NCBI GenBank assembly: GCA_964022365.1
Contig: CAXHZN010000004.1
Span: forward strand, 68,471 to 132,470
From: CAJXJP01 sp964022365
GTDB taxonomy: Bacteria; Patescibacteriota; Gracilibacteria; BD1-5; UBA6164
Direction: 5' to 3'
Length of the DNA stretch: 64,000 bases
Shown piece after piece: positions 1 to 9,383 of this stretch; within the stretch, counting starts at the first letter, position 1, and every line of letters starts with the position of its first letter. The position numbers and the translations under genes are program-made. Under the pieces are notes generated by a model that was not told the origin of the DNA, did no database searches, and worked only from the letters and a program-made list of their open reading frames with translations.

Positions 1-439
1 AACCAGAACCAACAAAGAACAAACAGAAATGATGCAATGATTCATAACTAAATTTACTCTATTACTCGGATGAATCTGAGCAATAGCACTGATAGTATGA
101 TGAATTTGAATCATGAATATTATGCTTGTTTCGGTTACAGAAAGAACCAGAGAAATATGAATTAGAAAAGCAATTTGAGCTACAAATTTTAATATTTTAT
201 TACAATTTTTAATCGAATCTGTTATTCTCACACTTATCTGATCAGCTATTGCACTTTTATTTTCCATGTGAGTGGTAAAAATAATAGATCATTTTATTCC
301 TGATTTTAGTCCTGTAATAAATATGAATGTATTAATAATAGCCACAAGTGTCTCGATAATTATGTGAATTTTATCTGGTTTAATCCCTGCTTACAAAGCA
401 GCGAAACTCAAACCAATTGATGCTCTGCATTATGAATAA
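1..439 (+). CDS. ABC transporter permease, MacB/FtsX family (3' part)
   Basis: This is the C-terminal 145 residues of a membrane permease of the MacB/FtsX type, the integral-membrane partner of an ABC ATPase; the gene enters from the left edge. A glycine-rich membrane segment ends in GIMNIMLV and runs into the coupling motif VTERTREIGIRKAIGA, which in this family contacts the ATPase. Two more hydrophobic helices follow, and the protein ends AAKLKPIDALHYE before TAA. Several in-frame TGA codons fall on conserved glycines of the coupling motif (EIGIRKAIGA), which supports code 25. A partner ATPase should lie upstream of the window. The family is clear; the substrate cannot be told. Confidence 0.9.
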
Positions 440-471
440 AAAAAAGAACTTTTTTAAAAGTTCTTTTTTTT
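438..471. terminator. Bidirectional intrinsic terminator
   Basis: An AAAAGAACTTTT / AAAAGTTCTTTT hairpin with A and T tracts on both sides lies between the convergent permease and prepilin genes and overlaps both stop codons. Confidence 0.85.
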
Positions 472-1687
472 ATCTTAAATAAAATTCAAAATCACAAAAT
501 CAATATCCTCTCCGACATAGTTCTTGTCTAGTTTCAATTACATAATATGGTACTATAGATGTATCTCACATATTATTTATTGCAATATTAAATCTATCTA
601 ATGAGTCAAAGTTATCATTTCAATTATGATTATCACATCATTGGGTTCTAGAAGTATGTCATAATGCTCATTGACAATCAAGAGTATCATAATCCCAAAT
701 ACCATTATTATTTTCAATAATTGGGTCTGATGAATAAATTTGAGATTTCAACATAACATCTTGAGTTTTAAGAGTTTTAGATACAAATTCAGGATTTATA
801 GAAGATATAGTATTAGCTTGATTTAAGTGTATTAAATCTGCATGTGTATTCTCTACCATAAAATCTTTATTAAGATTATCATATGAATTTCACAAATTAT
901 AAGCCACTCTTGTCCAACCTCCTGAGTCTGTAGTCATATCACAATATACTTCTAATTCTTCTGAGTATATTCCTGTAGGATTTATTGTATAATTTCAATC
1001 TCAATGAGATAATCCATGCTGTAAAATACTGTTACAACTTTCATAAATACTTGTTCTGAAACTGAGTTGAGATTTTATAAAATTCATATCTCAAGTATTT
1101 ATTTCTTTATCGATTATTACAGAATAATTTTGAGTATTATTTTCGATGTCGATTTGTGTTAAACTTCCACTTTGAATAACAATTTCATTTGTGGTTTCGT
1201 TTAATAAAATTCATAGAGAATCTCCTGAAGATTTTATATATTTATCAGAATTATCTGCAAAAGTTTTCGTTGTAGAAATATTTGTAATATTTTCATTATT
1301 TTCCAAAAATCAGATTATTTGAAATTTATTTTTAGCAGTATTAACCGCATATCAATATGGTTTTTTTGTAACTGGATCCAATCCTCAGTCAAAAATATTT
1401 AAGTCTTTTTTTAAAATATCTTGTGATAATTCTCATTGATATTGAAAAATTGTTCCACTTGATGAAATATCAACTTTTTTATCTGGAAGTGGAAAATTTA
1501 CATTTTTTGTTCTTGTTATTTCAAATGATTTTGAAATATTTTTTAAATCTGCCAATCTAACAGAATCCCTACTCGAGCTTGTATATCCTTGAAACGAGAT
1601 AAATGCAACTGTTGCTAAAACAGCTAAAATCGTAATCACTACGATGAGTTCTACGAGTGTAAATGCTTTGTGTAAATTATTTTTCAT
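470..1687 (-). CDS. Prepilin-like protein with fibrinogen-like domain (copy A)
   Basis: A 405-residue secreted surface protein. The N-terminus (MKNNLHKAFTLVELIVVITI) is a type III prepilin signal: short basic leader, a peptidase site before Phe, Glu5 of the mature protein and a hydrophobic helix. Residues 1 to about 200 match the neighbouring copy B almost exactly. From about residue 212 the sequence has C..IL..G, YTINPTG, EVYCDMTT and SGGWT, the N-terminal hallmark of fibrinogen-related domains, with several glycines written as TGA. The rest is unique to this copy and ends in YLR before TAA. Reading TGA as stop would leave only an 84-residue fragment. It was probably exported and assembled by a type IV pilus-like machine. 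A role as a minor pilin or adhesin is inferred. Confidence 0.85.
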
Positions 1688-1790
1688 GTTTTGTATTCAA
1701 TATAAAAATATATTTATTTTATCATATCAATTTTTAGAAATTAATAAAATATTTAATCTAGACATTTAAAAATAATGCAGAATAATATTT
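1088..1790. repeat. Direct repeat, copy 1 (about 703 bp)
   Basis: This segment matches 2502-3204 at a constant offset of 1414 bases with only a few differences, all seen upstream of the start codon. It spans the upstream region, start and first 200 codons of the prepilin-like genes. Downstream of it the two genes diverge. Confidence 0.9.
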
Positions 1791-1806
1791 TTAATTTCTT
1801 ATAAGC

Positions 1807-1838
1807 AAAAAGAAGCTAGTAAACTAGCTTCTTTTTTA
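1807..1838. terminator. Intrinsic terminator of prepilin copy B
   Basis: An AGAAGCTAGT / ACTAGCTTCT hairpin followed by a T run on the + strand and preceded by an A run; the stop codon of the minus-strand gene lies at its edge. Confidence 0.85.
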
Positions 1839-3101
1839 TCTTACCCAAAATGTACCATTTCTATGATGCGATCATTCACTTGTTGTGTCTGTTCACCATC
1901 TGTTAGCACAACTTGCGACTCTTCAAAATCATGTTTGACATAATCATTCATATTTCCATAAAGTATAACAAGGTGATCAACCAGAAAATGGAGATACTCA
2001 TACTGTACATCAAGTAGTATATGAAATAGTTCTGTTTATATAATTCAATGTATATGAGTTCTTCATTGATTCTTGAGTTGGATTACCATTTATAATAACT
2101 CTATTTTCATATTCTCAAGAAAATCCATTATTCCATTGGTGGAAGTATTGTTCATCAAATGAATCAAATAAAAACCTTGTTTCATAGGTATTTCAAGTTA
2201 TTTTTCATATTTGAACTATATCTTGTGTAGATAACCTTGCTTTCGTATTTTGATTTGGAGAAGAGAGTATTCCATCAGATTCTGATAATAGATTTACTTG
2301 CCCTGCAATTCATCTTGCAGCGAGAGTCCAACCACCTCAATGAGTTTTCATATCACAATATACTTCAAACTCGTCTCAATCAATTCATGTTGGATTTATT
2401 GTATAAACTCAATCTCAATTAGAATTTCCATTTAATAAAATAGAATAACAACTTCATTGTTGATTCATTCTATATCATAAAAGTGATTTTATTTCATCTG
2501 AATCTCAAGTATTTATTTCTTTATCGATTATTACAGAATAATTTTGAGTATTATTTTCGATGTCGATTTGTGTTAAACTTCCACTTTGAATAACAATTTC
2601 ATTTGTGGTTTCGTTTAATAAAATTCATAGAGAATCTCCTGAAGATTTTATATATTTATCAGAATTATCTGCAAAAGTTTTCGTTGTAGAAATATTTGTA
2701 ATATTTTCATTATTTTCCAAAAATCAGATTATTTGAAATTTATTTTTAGCAGTATTAACCGCATATCAATATGGTTTTTTTGTAACTGGATCCAATCCTC
2801 AGTCAAAAATATTTAAGTCTTTTTTTAAAATATCTTGTGATAATTCTCATTGATATTGAAAAATTGTTCCACTTGATGAAATATCAACTTTTTTATCTGG
2901 AAGTGGAAAATTTACATTTTTTGTTCTTGTTATTTCAAATGATTTTGAAATATTTTTTAAATCTGCCAATCTAACAGAATCCCTACTCGAGCTTGTATAT
3001 CCTTGAAACGAGATAAATGCAACTGTTGCTAAAACAGCTAAAATCGTAATCACTACGATGAGTTCTACGAGTGTAAATGCTTTGTGTAAATTATTTTTCA
3101 T
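1836..3101 (-). CDS. Prepilin-like protein with fibrinogen-like domain (copy B)
   Basis: A 421-residue paralogue of the downstream gene, with the same prepilin leader and the same first 200 residues. The C-terminal half differs: about residues 212-262 read SCYSIL, GVYTINPTG, EFEVYCDM and HGGGWTLAAR, a better match to the fibrinogen-related domain than copy A. TGA codons fall on the conserved glycines. The protein ends HHRNGTFWVR before TAA. Both copies lie head-to-tail on the minus strand, each with its own copy of the upstream region, so each could be transcribed separately. Secretion through the pilus pathway is expected from the leader. Binding of a glycan or partner-cell surface is an inference from the domain type. 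Confidence 0.85.
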
Positions 3102-3204
3102 GTTTTGTGTTCAATATAAAAATATATTTATTTTATCATATCAATTTTTAGAAATTATAAAAATATTTAATCTAGACATTTAAGAATAATGCAGAATAAT
3201 ATTT
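2502..3204. repeat. Direct repeat, copy 2 (about 703 bp)
   Basis: Partner of 1088-1790. It covers the 5' flank and first 200 codons of prepilin copy B. The coding part appears identical on direct reading; a few substitutions occur in the 5' flank. Confidence 0.9.
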
Positions 3205-3206
3205 AA

Positions 3207-3241
3207 TAAAAAAAGAACTTTTTTAAAAGTTCTTTTTTTAT
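3207..3241. terminator. Intrinsic terminator
   Basis: An AAAGAACTTTT / AAAAGTTCTTT hairpin with a T tract, nearly the same sequence as the terminator at 438-471. It serves the minus-strand gene ending at 3241. Confidence 0.8.
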
Positions 3242-3546
3242 TAAAATGGAATATCTTCAACTGAAATATCGCCAGCTTGATCATTTTTTGCATTATAATT
3301 ATTTTGTGCAGGAGCAGAGTTTCCACCTGAATTATTACTATTTTCAGGATTCCATTCATTAAGTGTAAAATAATGAGTATCTCCATATTGTCCTGGTTCT
3401 TTTCTTTTACTCATTGTTACGTTTACGTATCCTTTTTCATTTGCGTATTGTTGTAATTTTTCAATATTAAAACTCATATTAAAAAATTCTCCAAATTGAC
3501 CACTTACAGCTTTACAGCTCGTACCATCAATATATGTTTTAGCCAT
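3241..3546 (-). CDS. Small protein with SSB-like acidic DIPF tail
   Basis: A 101-residue soluble protein whose family I do not recognise. The start is set at MAKTYIDG because the longer upstream reading is low-complexity AT-rich sequence. The body contains FGEFFNMSF, ANEKGYVNVTMSKRKEPG and YGDTHYFTLNEW. It is followed by a Ser/Asn/Gly/Pro/Gln-rich linker of about 20 residues and the end DISVEDIPF. A globular domain, disordered linker and acidic DIPF tail is the layout of bacterial single-stranded DNA-binding proteins, whose tail recruits repair partners. The length is shorter than normal SSB (about 150-180 residues) and the body does not clearly look like an SSB OB-fold. No TGA codons are needed to read it. 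Confidence 0.6.
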   Translation of the reverse strand: MAKTYIDGTSCKAVSGQFGEFFNMSFNIEKLQQYANEKGYVNVTMSKRKEPGQYGDTHYFTLNEWNPENSNNSGGNSAPAQNNYNAKNDQAGDISVEDIPF

Positions 3547-3720
3547 ACTTTTTTTATTATTAGTAAAATCTATATTTAGGTATTTTATTATAAATTTTAT
3601 ATTTCTCAAATGATAATTTTTTTTTATGTTAAAAAATAACAAAAACTCTTTACATGTAGAAAAAATCTATATATTTAGAATTACTTTTTTATAAATAAAT
3701 AAAACTGGAGACAAAAGTTC

Positions 3721-4098
3721 GTGTTAAATGAACAACAGTTTTTGCGTTTATTTCCAAATTTATATTCTTTAGGAATAAAAAATTTATGTGAAATAAAACA
3801 AAAACTTATATTCAATGGAAAAATAAATTCTACTCAAGATGAAAAATGGAAAGTAATCGGATATGCGTGCTCTAATCCTCTATTACAACTCAAACTTACA
3901 ATCACAAATCGCACAGATATACACAAAATCTATTACTCGGAAGAAATTATCGAATTCCAAGCTCAAAAGGTTCCAAAAATTTCTGCTGTTTCTGGTGGTT
4001 TGTTTACTCGTTTTTCTCTCAGTATATCTGGTTTAGAGCAAATTGTTTTTCATCAAGAAGAACAAAAAATTGTTCCATTGATTCAAATCGCTTCGTAA
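3721..4098 (+). CDS. Hypothetical protein, 125 aa
   Basis: I do not recognise this protein. It starts at GTG: a GGAG Shine-Dalgarno at 3707-3710 lies ten bases upstream and no ATG fits. The product is soluble, with mixed alpha/beta character, no signal peptide and no membrane segment. It has six glycines and none is written TGA, unlike its neighbours. The stop codon sits inside a hairpin terminator. It lies alone between the divergent SSB-tailed gene and the ABC-F gene. Confidence 0.65.
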   Translation: MLNEQQFLRLFPNLYSLGIKNLCEIKQKLIFNGKINSTQDEKWKVIGYACSNPLLQLKLTITNRTDIHKIYYSEEIIEFQAQKVPKISAVSGGLFTRFSLSISGLEQIVFHQEEQKIVPLIQIAS

Positions 4099-4112
4099 GA
4101 AGCGATTTTCTT
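4086..4112 (+). terminator. Intrinsic terminator overlapping the stop codon
   Basis: An AATCGCTTC / GAAGCGATT hairpin followed by TTTTCTTTT; the TAA of the 125-residue gene lies in the loop. Confidence 0.75.
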
Positions 4113-4167
4113 TTGAAGAAAATTTATTTCTGTTTATAATTCCTCAAAATAATTCAAAAAAATATAT

Positions 4168-6006
4168 ATGTTAGAAAAAATAATTCAAAATGTTATTGAT
4201 CATCATCCTGATTTTTCCTACGAGGATGTAGAAGAAATCTGTCAGGAATTTTTAGATGAACAACCTGCTAAAATAAAAGAAGAAACAAAATTAAAACGTC
4301 TGAATAAATTTTTAGAAAAAGAATTTGAACTTAATAAAGCAGACTTAACTACCAGTTTAGAAACAAAACAATATAGCTTAGAAACTATTCCAAAGTATTT
4401 ATTTTCAGGAAAAGCAGAAATTCAATCGAGTTTAATACAAATCAATAACCTACATAAACATATCGAAAGAACGCATTTATTTGAAGCTGCAGATTTTCAA
4501 ATTAACAAAGCTGATAAGATTGCCTTAATTGGTAAAAATTGAGCTGGAAAAACCAGTTTACTTAAAATGATTTTAAAAACTGATGAAGAATTTATCCCTG
4601 ATGATGGAGAAATTTTTATTGCTCCATGAGTAAAAATTTGATATTTATCTCAAGATATTTTTTGGGAAAATATAAATAAAACGCTCGCAGAAGAAATGGA
4701 TAATATTTTTCCTGAAATAAATGAAAAAATATTTAGGCTCCAAGAAATCCAAGAAGATTGAGAAAAATGGGAAGAAATAGAAGCATTAAATAAATTTTTA
4801 GTAGATATTGATTGATTTAGAAAATTTGAACTCCAAAAAGATATTCTAAAATATTTTTGATTTTCTCAAGAGCAAATGTGATTCAAAATTTCTCAACTTT
4901 CTGGATGAGAACAAACAAAAGTTCAAATAGCAAAATTTTTAATCCAAGATGTTGATCTGCTAATTTTAGATGAACCTACTAATCACTTGGATATAAACGG
5001 GATTTTATTTCTCGAAAAATTTTGTACCAGTTGGCAAAAAGCTATTTTAAGTATTTCTCATGACATACGATTTATAAATAATACTTCTAATAGTATTGCT
5101 GAAATTTCACAAAAAAAGATTCATAAATACCCTGGAAATTACGAATTATACCTCCAAGAAAAACAAGCAAATTTTGATAAACTCGAAAGAGATTATAATA
5201 ATCAACAAAAAGATTTGAAAAAAACTCAAGATTATATTGATAGATTTCGTGCAAATTCTGCCAAAGCAAGTAGTGTGCAAAGTCGTATAAAAGCTATGGA
5301 TAAAATAGAAGTGTTAGAAAAACCTGAAAACGAAACGCTCGTAAAAGATATTCATGTGGAAGTAGATAAACGTTTACCAGAAATAATCATGAAAATTTCT
5401 GATGTGGTGATTTGATACGATTATCCAATTGTACATTTACCTGAATATGTAGAAGTAAAAAAATCAGATAAAATTTGAATTATTTGAGAAAATTGAGCAT
5501 GAAAAACAACATTTTTAAAAACTCTTTTATGAGAATTAAAACTTTTAGATGGAAATATTGAAATAAATGAAACTCTGAAAATTGGTTCTTATTCTCAAGT
5601 TTTAGAAGACTTAGATCCAAATAAAAATATTTTAGAAGAATTATTAGCAGATTTTCAAGATGAAACAAAAATCAGAAATATGCTTGGTTGATTACTCATA
5701 ATTTGAGAAAAAGTTGAGCAAAAGATTTCAACACTTTCATGATGAGAAAGAGCAAAAGTTGCACTCACAAAAATGCTTTTAGTAAAACCTCATGTAATTA
5801 TAATGGATGAACCTACCAATCATTTGGACATTCATTCAAAACAAGTTATCAAAAAAATGTTACAAGAATTTGAAGGAACGACGATGATTGTTTCCCATGA
5901 CAGAGATATTCTCGAAGCAATTTCAAATAAAATTTGGCTCGTAAAATCTGGATTTCTCAATGAATATAAAGAAATGGATAGAGCATTTATGGAAATTTGG
6001 TGATAA
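4168..6006 (+). CDS. ABC-F family ATPase (duplicated ATPase domains)
   Basis: A 612-residue soluble protein with two ABC ATPase domains and no membrane domain, as in ABC-F translation factors (EttA/Uup type). Domain 1 has Walker A GKNGAGKT at about 122-129, signature LSGGE at about 244 and Walker B LILDEPTNHLD at about 263. Domain 2 has GENGAGKTT near 440, LSGGE near 523 and IIMDEPTNHLD near 545. In both Walker A loops and both signatures glycines are encoded by TGA. An extra N-terminal helical region of about 90 residues precedes domain 1. The interdomain linker is charged and coiled-coil-like. The family acts on the ribosome, resolving stalls or giving antibiotic resistance; which subtype this is cannot be decided. 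It ends TGG TGA TAA, with Gly before the true stop. Confidence 0.92.
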
Positions 6007-6038
6007 AAAAAATACTATTTTAAAAATAGTATTTTTTT
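6007..6038. terminator. Bidirectional intrinsic terminator
   Basis: An AAAATACTATTTT / AAAATAGTATTTT hairpin between two convergent genes; the stop codon of the minus gene lies in its T tract. Confidence 0.85.
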
Positions 6039-7458
6039 ATTTTTCATATTGAAAATTATTTTGAGAAAATAAATCTTTTTCTATTGTATTGAGATTATCT
6101 GTATAAATTTGAGCATCATTTATACCACTAAGAAAATATTCTTCATATTTTTTATTCGTTACAATAAAATTTGTCATTTTTGAACCAAGTGATTTATTTG
6201 TATTTTTAAAATATACATTTTCAAAAACGCTATCTAAAGTGGTAAATAAGTTTTTAGAAAGCTTCGTTTCTCTATATATATCAGTGATTATATTTAAAAA
6301 AATATTTTCTCAGTGTTCTTGGAGTTGTTGAAAAAATTCTTGTGTGAGCACTTGAGGTGGAATTGATTTCCCAGAATATGCATCAACAAGAATAAAATCA
6401 TATTTTTTATTTTCGTCTAAATCATTTAGAAAATATCTTGCTGGTTGCGGATAAAAATTTATTTTTTCTGAAAGTTTTTCTTCTAAAAAATATTTTTCTG
6501 CTATTTGCTTTAAATCTTTATCGACATCTATTACATCAATATTTTCAACAAATTCAAATTCAGAAATATCTCTAGGAAATGTAAATCCTGCAGCTCAAAT
6601 CACTAAAATATTTTTTGGTTTAAGTTCTTGTACTTTTTTTTCTGCTTCTTTAATATATTGAAAAAAACTGGTTTTATCATCTATATTTACACCACTCGAA
6701 TAAGCTCAATCCATAGAAAATATTCTTTGAGTATTTTCTAAATTATCATAAATAACTATATCGTGATAGGTATTTGAAGTAGAAAAAATAATATTCGGAT
6801 TTACAATATTCGTAGTCAAAAATAAAATATAAAACCCCAGTAAACCTGCTGAAATAAATGATAAAAAATGTGAAAACTTTTTCATAAAAATCATCATCAA
6901 AATAGCACAAATTACGAGAAATATCGGTGCAATTGCAGCTGTTTTATTTACTCAAATCCATGGGAAAAATACGGTAGAAGTCCCCACAGAACCAGCAAAA
7001 GATCATACGGTTGAATAAAATAAAAGTTTTCACATTTTTTCTCCACTATGATTCCCTTTTAATAATTCAGATAAAAGTGGAATCGTCTGACTGGCTAAAA
7101 ATACAGGAATAAAAAATAATAAAATACTCGAAATTAAAATCGCAAAAAAGTAATTTCCTGTTGCAAATAATAAATTTTGAATGGTAAATTCTGCAAATAC
7201 AAAGGTAAGGAAAAAATAATACATACTCGAAATTAATAAATTTCTGAGTAATATTTTCTCAATATTTTTCCCAGCTGCTGAGATTTGTCCTCATTTATAA
7301 TATCCATAACTCAGAGCCAATAAAATAACTCATAAAATAATAGATGTAGAAATAGAACTCGAGCCGATAATTGGAGTAAATTTTCTCAGTGCGACTATTT
7401 CAACAGAAAGTGTTGTGAAACCTTCTAAAAAAGCGACAATATAGATGATAAAATGCAT
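6037..7458 (-). CDS. Membrane-anchored spermidine-synthase-like protein
   Basis: A 473-residue protein. About 240 N-terminal residues form several hydrophobic helices (EGFTTLSVEIVALRKFTPIIG, then further segments). A cytosolic Rossmann-like domain follows: ILVIGAAGFTFPRDI near 285, acidic VIDVDKDL ending the second strand, and FILVDAYSGKSIPP further on. This is the layout of bacterial fused MFS-like/spermidine synthase proteins. In typical polyamine synthases the acidic residues in GGGDG and DAY bind the diamine; here the first motif is GAAG rather than GGGDG, so a polyamine substrate is not assured. The start ATG is the first of the frame and opens directly into a membrane helix. It is convergent with the ABC-F gene. 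Confidence 0.82.
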
Positions 7459-7502
7459 AAAATTATTTTTTAATAATTAATTGCTTCTATAATAAGAATT
7501 AA

Positions 7503-7541
7503 GAAAAAAAAAGAAATAATATTTTTTATTTCTTTTTTTTA
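7503..7541 (-). terminator. Intrinsic terminator
   Basis: An AAAAAAAGAAATAA / TTATTTCTTTTTTT hairpin just below the stop of the minus-strand lipoprotein gene at 7548. Confidence 0.75.
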
Positions 7542-7547
7542 TTTCTA

Positions 7548-9137
7548 TTATTCAGGCTTATATGAAATTACAAAAAATTGTGGAGCTTCCCAACCTCCGT
7601 AAAATCTTTGAAATTTTGTTCCCGGACCATCACTATCATAATATGCAAATTGACTCGAAGGTCATCCGTCCATCATCATAAAATCATTTTCTCCGATTGA
7701 TAATTCTGAGATAATTTTTTCCATTTGTGCTTGTGTTTTATTTTTTGCAATTATGAAATATACAAAATTATTTTCATCTAATGCGATATACGTTCTTCAC
7801 ACTGCATCATTTCTCCTCGCGTTGACATCTTTATGAGCTCAAACTATGACTTCACTATAATCTGGATTTTCTAAAATTTCTGCATTATACTCATGAATAA
7901 TTTTTGCTGTATTATTTTTTGTTATCACAAAACTAGATTTTTTTATATCATTATCAACATAACTATTAATTATTTCTCCATTTGATTTCACAGGAAAACT
8001 CAGCGAAGTAGAATCAATAAGTTGATTAAAAAACTGTCCATTTATAAATGCAAAAATATTTGTACCATCAATTCTCCCATCATAATTATTCGAAAAATCT
8101 TCTGCATAATAACGTTTATATCTTTTTAAGTTTGTTTCATCCTCATCCGTTATTTCCACTCCACCAAATGAAATATTTGCTTTTTGTAGATCCACACGAA
8201 AAATTGAAACATCTTTTTCTTCATTTTGATATAAATTTGCTCCTGGTACAAAAGATTCTAAAGAATAATTTTGTAAATTATTTTCAATATTTATACATTT
8301 TTCTAACACTTGTATTTCCCCATTATCATCAACATAATATGTACAAACTCTTGATTCTTTAAATGTGTTATTTACAAAATCAAAATCATATTCTACATCA
8401 GCAAAACAAACAGAAAGTTTTCACCCTGGAGTTAATCAACCAGAACAATAATCAATAGTTGAACGTTTAAAGTTTTCGAAACTATCCATAAAATCTCCTA
8501 GTCCAGAATATGTATCTCCTGTCATAAAAATACCAAATTGTTTATATTTTATGATGTTATTATTTCTGACACTAAATCAGCTATTTTGATAATTTTCATC
8601 TTTATAATCTTGCCGATATTTTTCTAAACTTATATCTCAATAATTTCTATGAGTATAATGTGAATAATGGACGATAAATTTTTTTTCTTCAAATTCTTCT
8701 AGAATATTTTCTTTTAAATCAAATTTTCCTAAAAAAGTTAAATAATTATTCCACTCAGCAGCAAAAATAAATTTTGTTTTACTGTTATTAGTACAATATT
8801 CTATAACTTTATCTGGTCTATCACTATATGATAAATTATTTTTATTTATTTCTTCATAATTTTTTATTTTTTCTTCTAATAATTTTATTTCGTCACTTTG
8901 GAAATATTCATCTTTATTATCAGCTTGATAATTATATAATCCATCACAAATTGGAAAAGAAATATTCTCATCCCAAGATAATTTTGGTTTTTCAATATTT
9001 TTTTCTTCTGGTACTTTTTCCTCTTGAATATTTTTTTCGATATTTTTATTTTCTTCTACAGTAATTTCTGTTTGATTATTTTCTCAAATTCCACATGAAA
9101 TAAATAAAAAACTTAAAATAATAATTAATTTTTTCAT
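7548..9137 (-). CDS. Lipoprotein with phosphodiester glycosidase (NAGPA-like) domain
   Basis: A 529-residue exported protein. The N-terminus is a basic start, hydrophobic stretch and lipobox LFISC-G, so it is probably lipid-anchored. A Glu/Lys-rich linker follows. The C-terminal 240 residues look like the phosphodiester glycosidase (NAGPA/DUF2233) fold: FINGQFF, SFVITKNN, GAHKDVNARR and the end motif MMMDGGPSSQFAY, where family members have DGG(G)S. Such enzymes remove sugars held by phosphodiester links, as in wall polymers. The middle region, with several cysteines, is unassigned. Action outside the membrane is expected. The domain call is fairly secure; the substrate is unknown. Confidence 0.75.
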
Positions 9138-9197
9138 AACTTTATACTAAAATATATTTTATATAACTAATAATATATATTTTTTAAATTAAGCAAC

Positions 9198-9226
9198 AAA
9201 AAAAACCTAAAATAGGTTTTTTTTAT
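9198..9226 (-). terminator. Intrinsic terminator
   Basis: An AAAAACCTA / TAGGTTTTT hairpin with T tract, ten bases below the stop of the 29-residue peptide gene. Confidence 0.75.
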
Positions 9227-9233
9227 TTTGATG

Positions 9234-9323
9234 TTATTTATGCAAAAAGTATAAAATTAATGCTACAACTAGCATAACTTTAACAATAATAGAGATGAAT
9301 TTTTTACTCTGCTCACTCTGCAT
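9234..9323 (-). CDS. Small single-pass membrane peptide, 29 aa
   Basis: A tiny gene supported by its signals. AAGGAG, one of the best Shine-Dalgarno sequences in the window, precedes the ATG by eight bases. The peptide opens with the polar stretch MQSEQSKKF, continues with a hydrophobic helix (IISIIVKVMLVVALILYF-like) and ends LHK. TAA follows and an intrinsic terminator comes about ten bases later. There are no glycines and so no TGA. I do not recognise it; a small membrane subunit, regulator or toxin-like peptide are all possible. Confidence 0.6.
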   Translation of the reverse strand: MQSEQSKKFISIIVKVMLVVALILYFLHK

Positions 9324-9383
9324 TATAATCTCCTTTTTTAAATAAGTATTACAAATATATAAAATAATTCAAAATATACAAAA

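Noticed and set aside
1433..1687. 84-residue prepilin fragments (also 2847-3101) as complete genes
   Set aside because: They end at TGA, which is glycine here; both frames continue to TAA at 470 and 1836.
3180..3386. 68-residue minus-strand frame beginning in the terminator region
   Set aside because: Overlaps the SSB-tailed gene in another frame; low-complexity Ile/Leu composition.
8048..8362. 104-residue + strand frame
   Set aside because: Antisense shadow of the phosphodiester-glycosidase-like gene; His/Leu/Phe-rich low-complexity composition.
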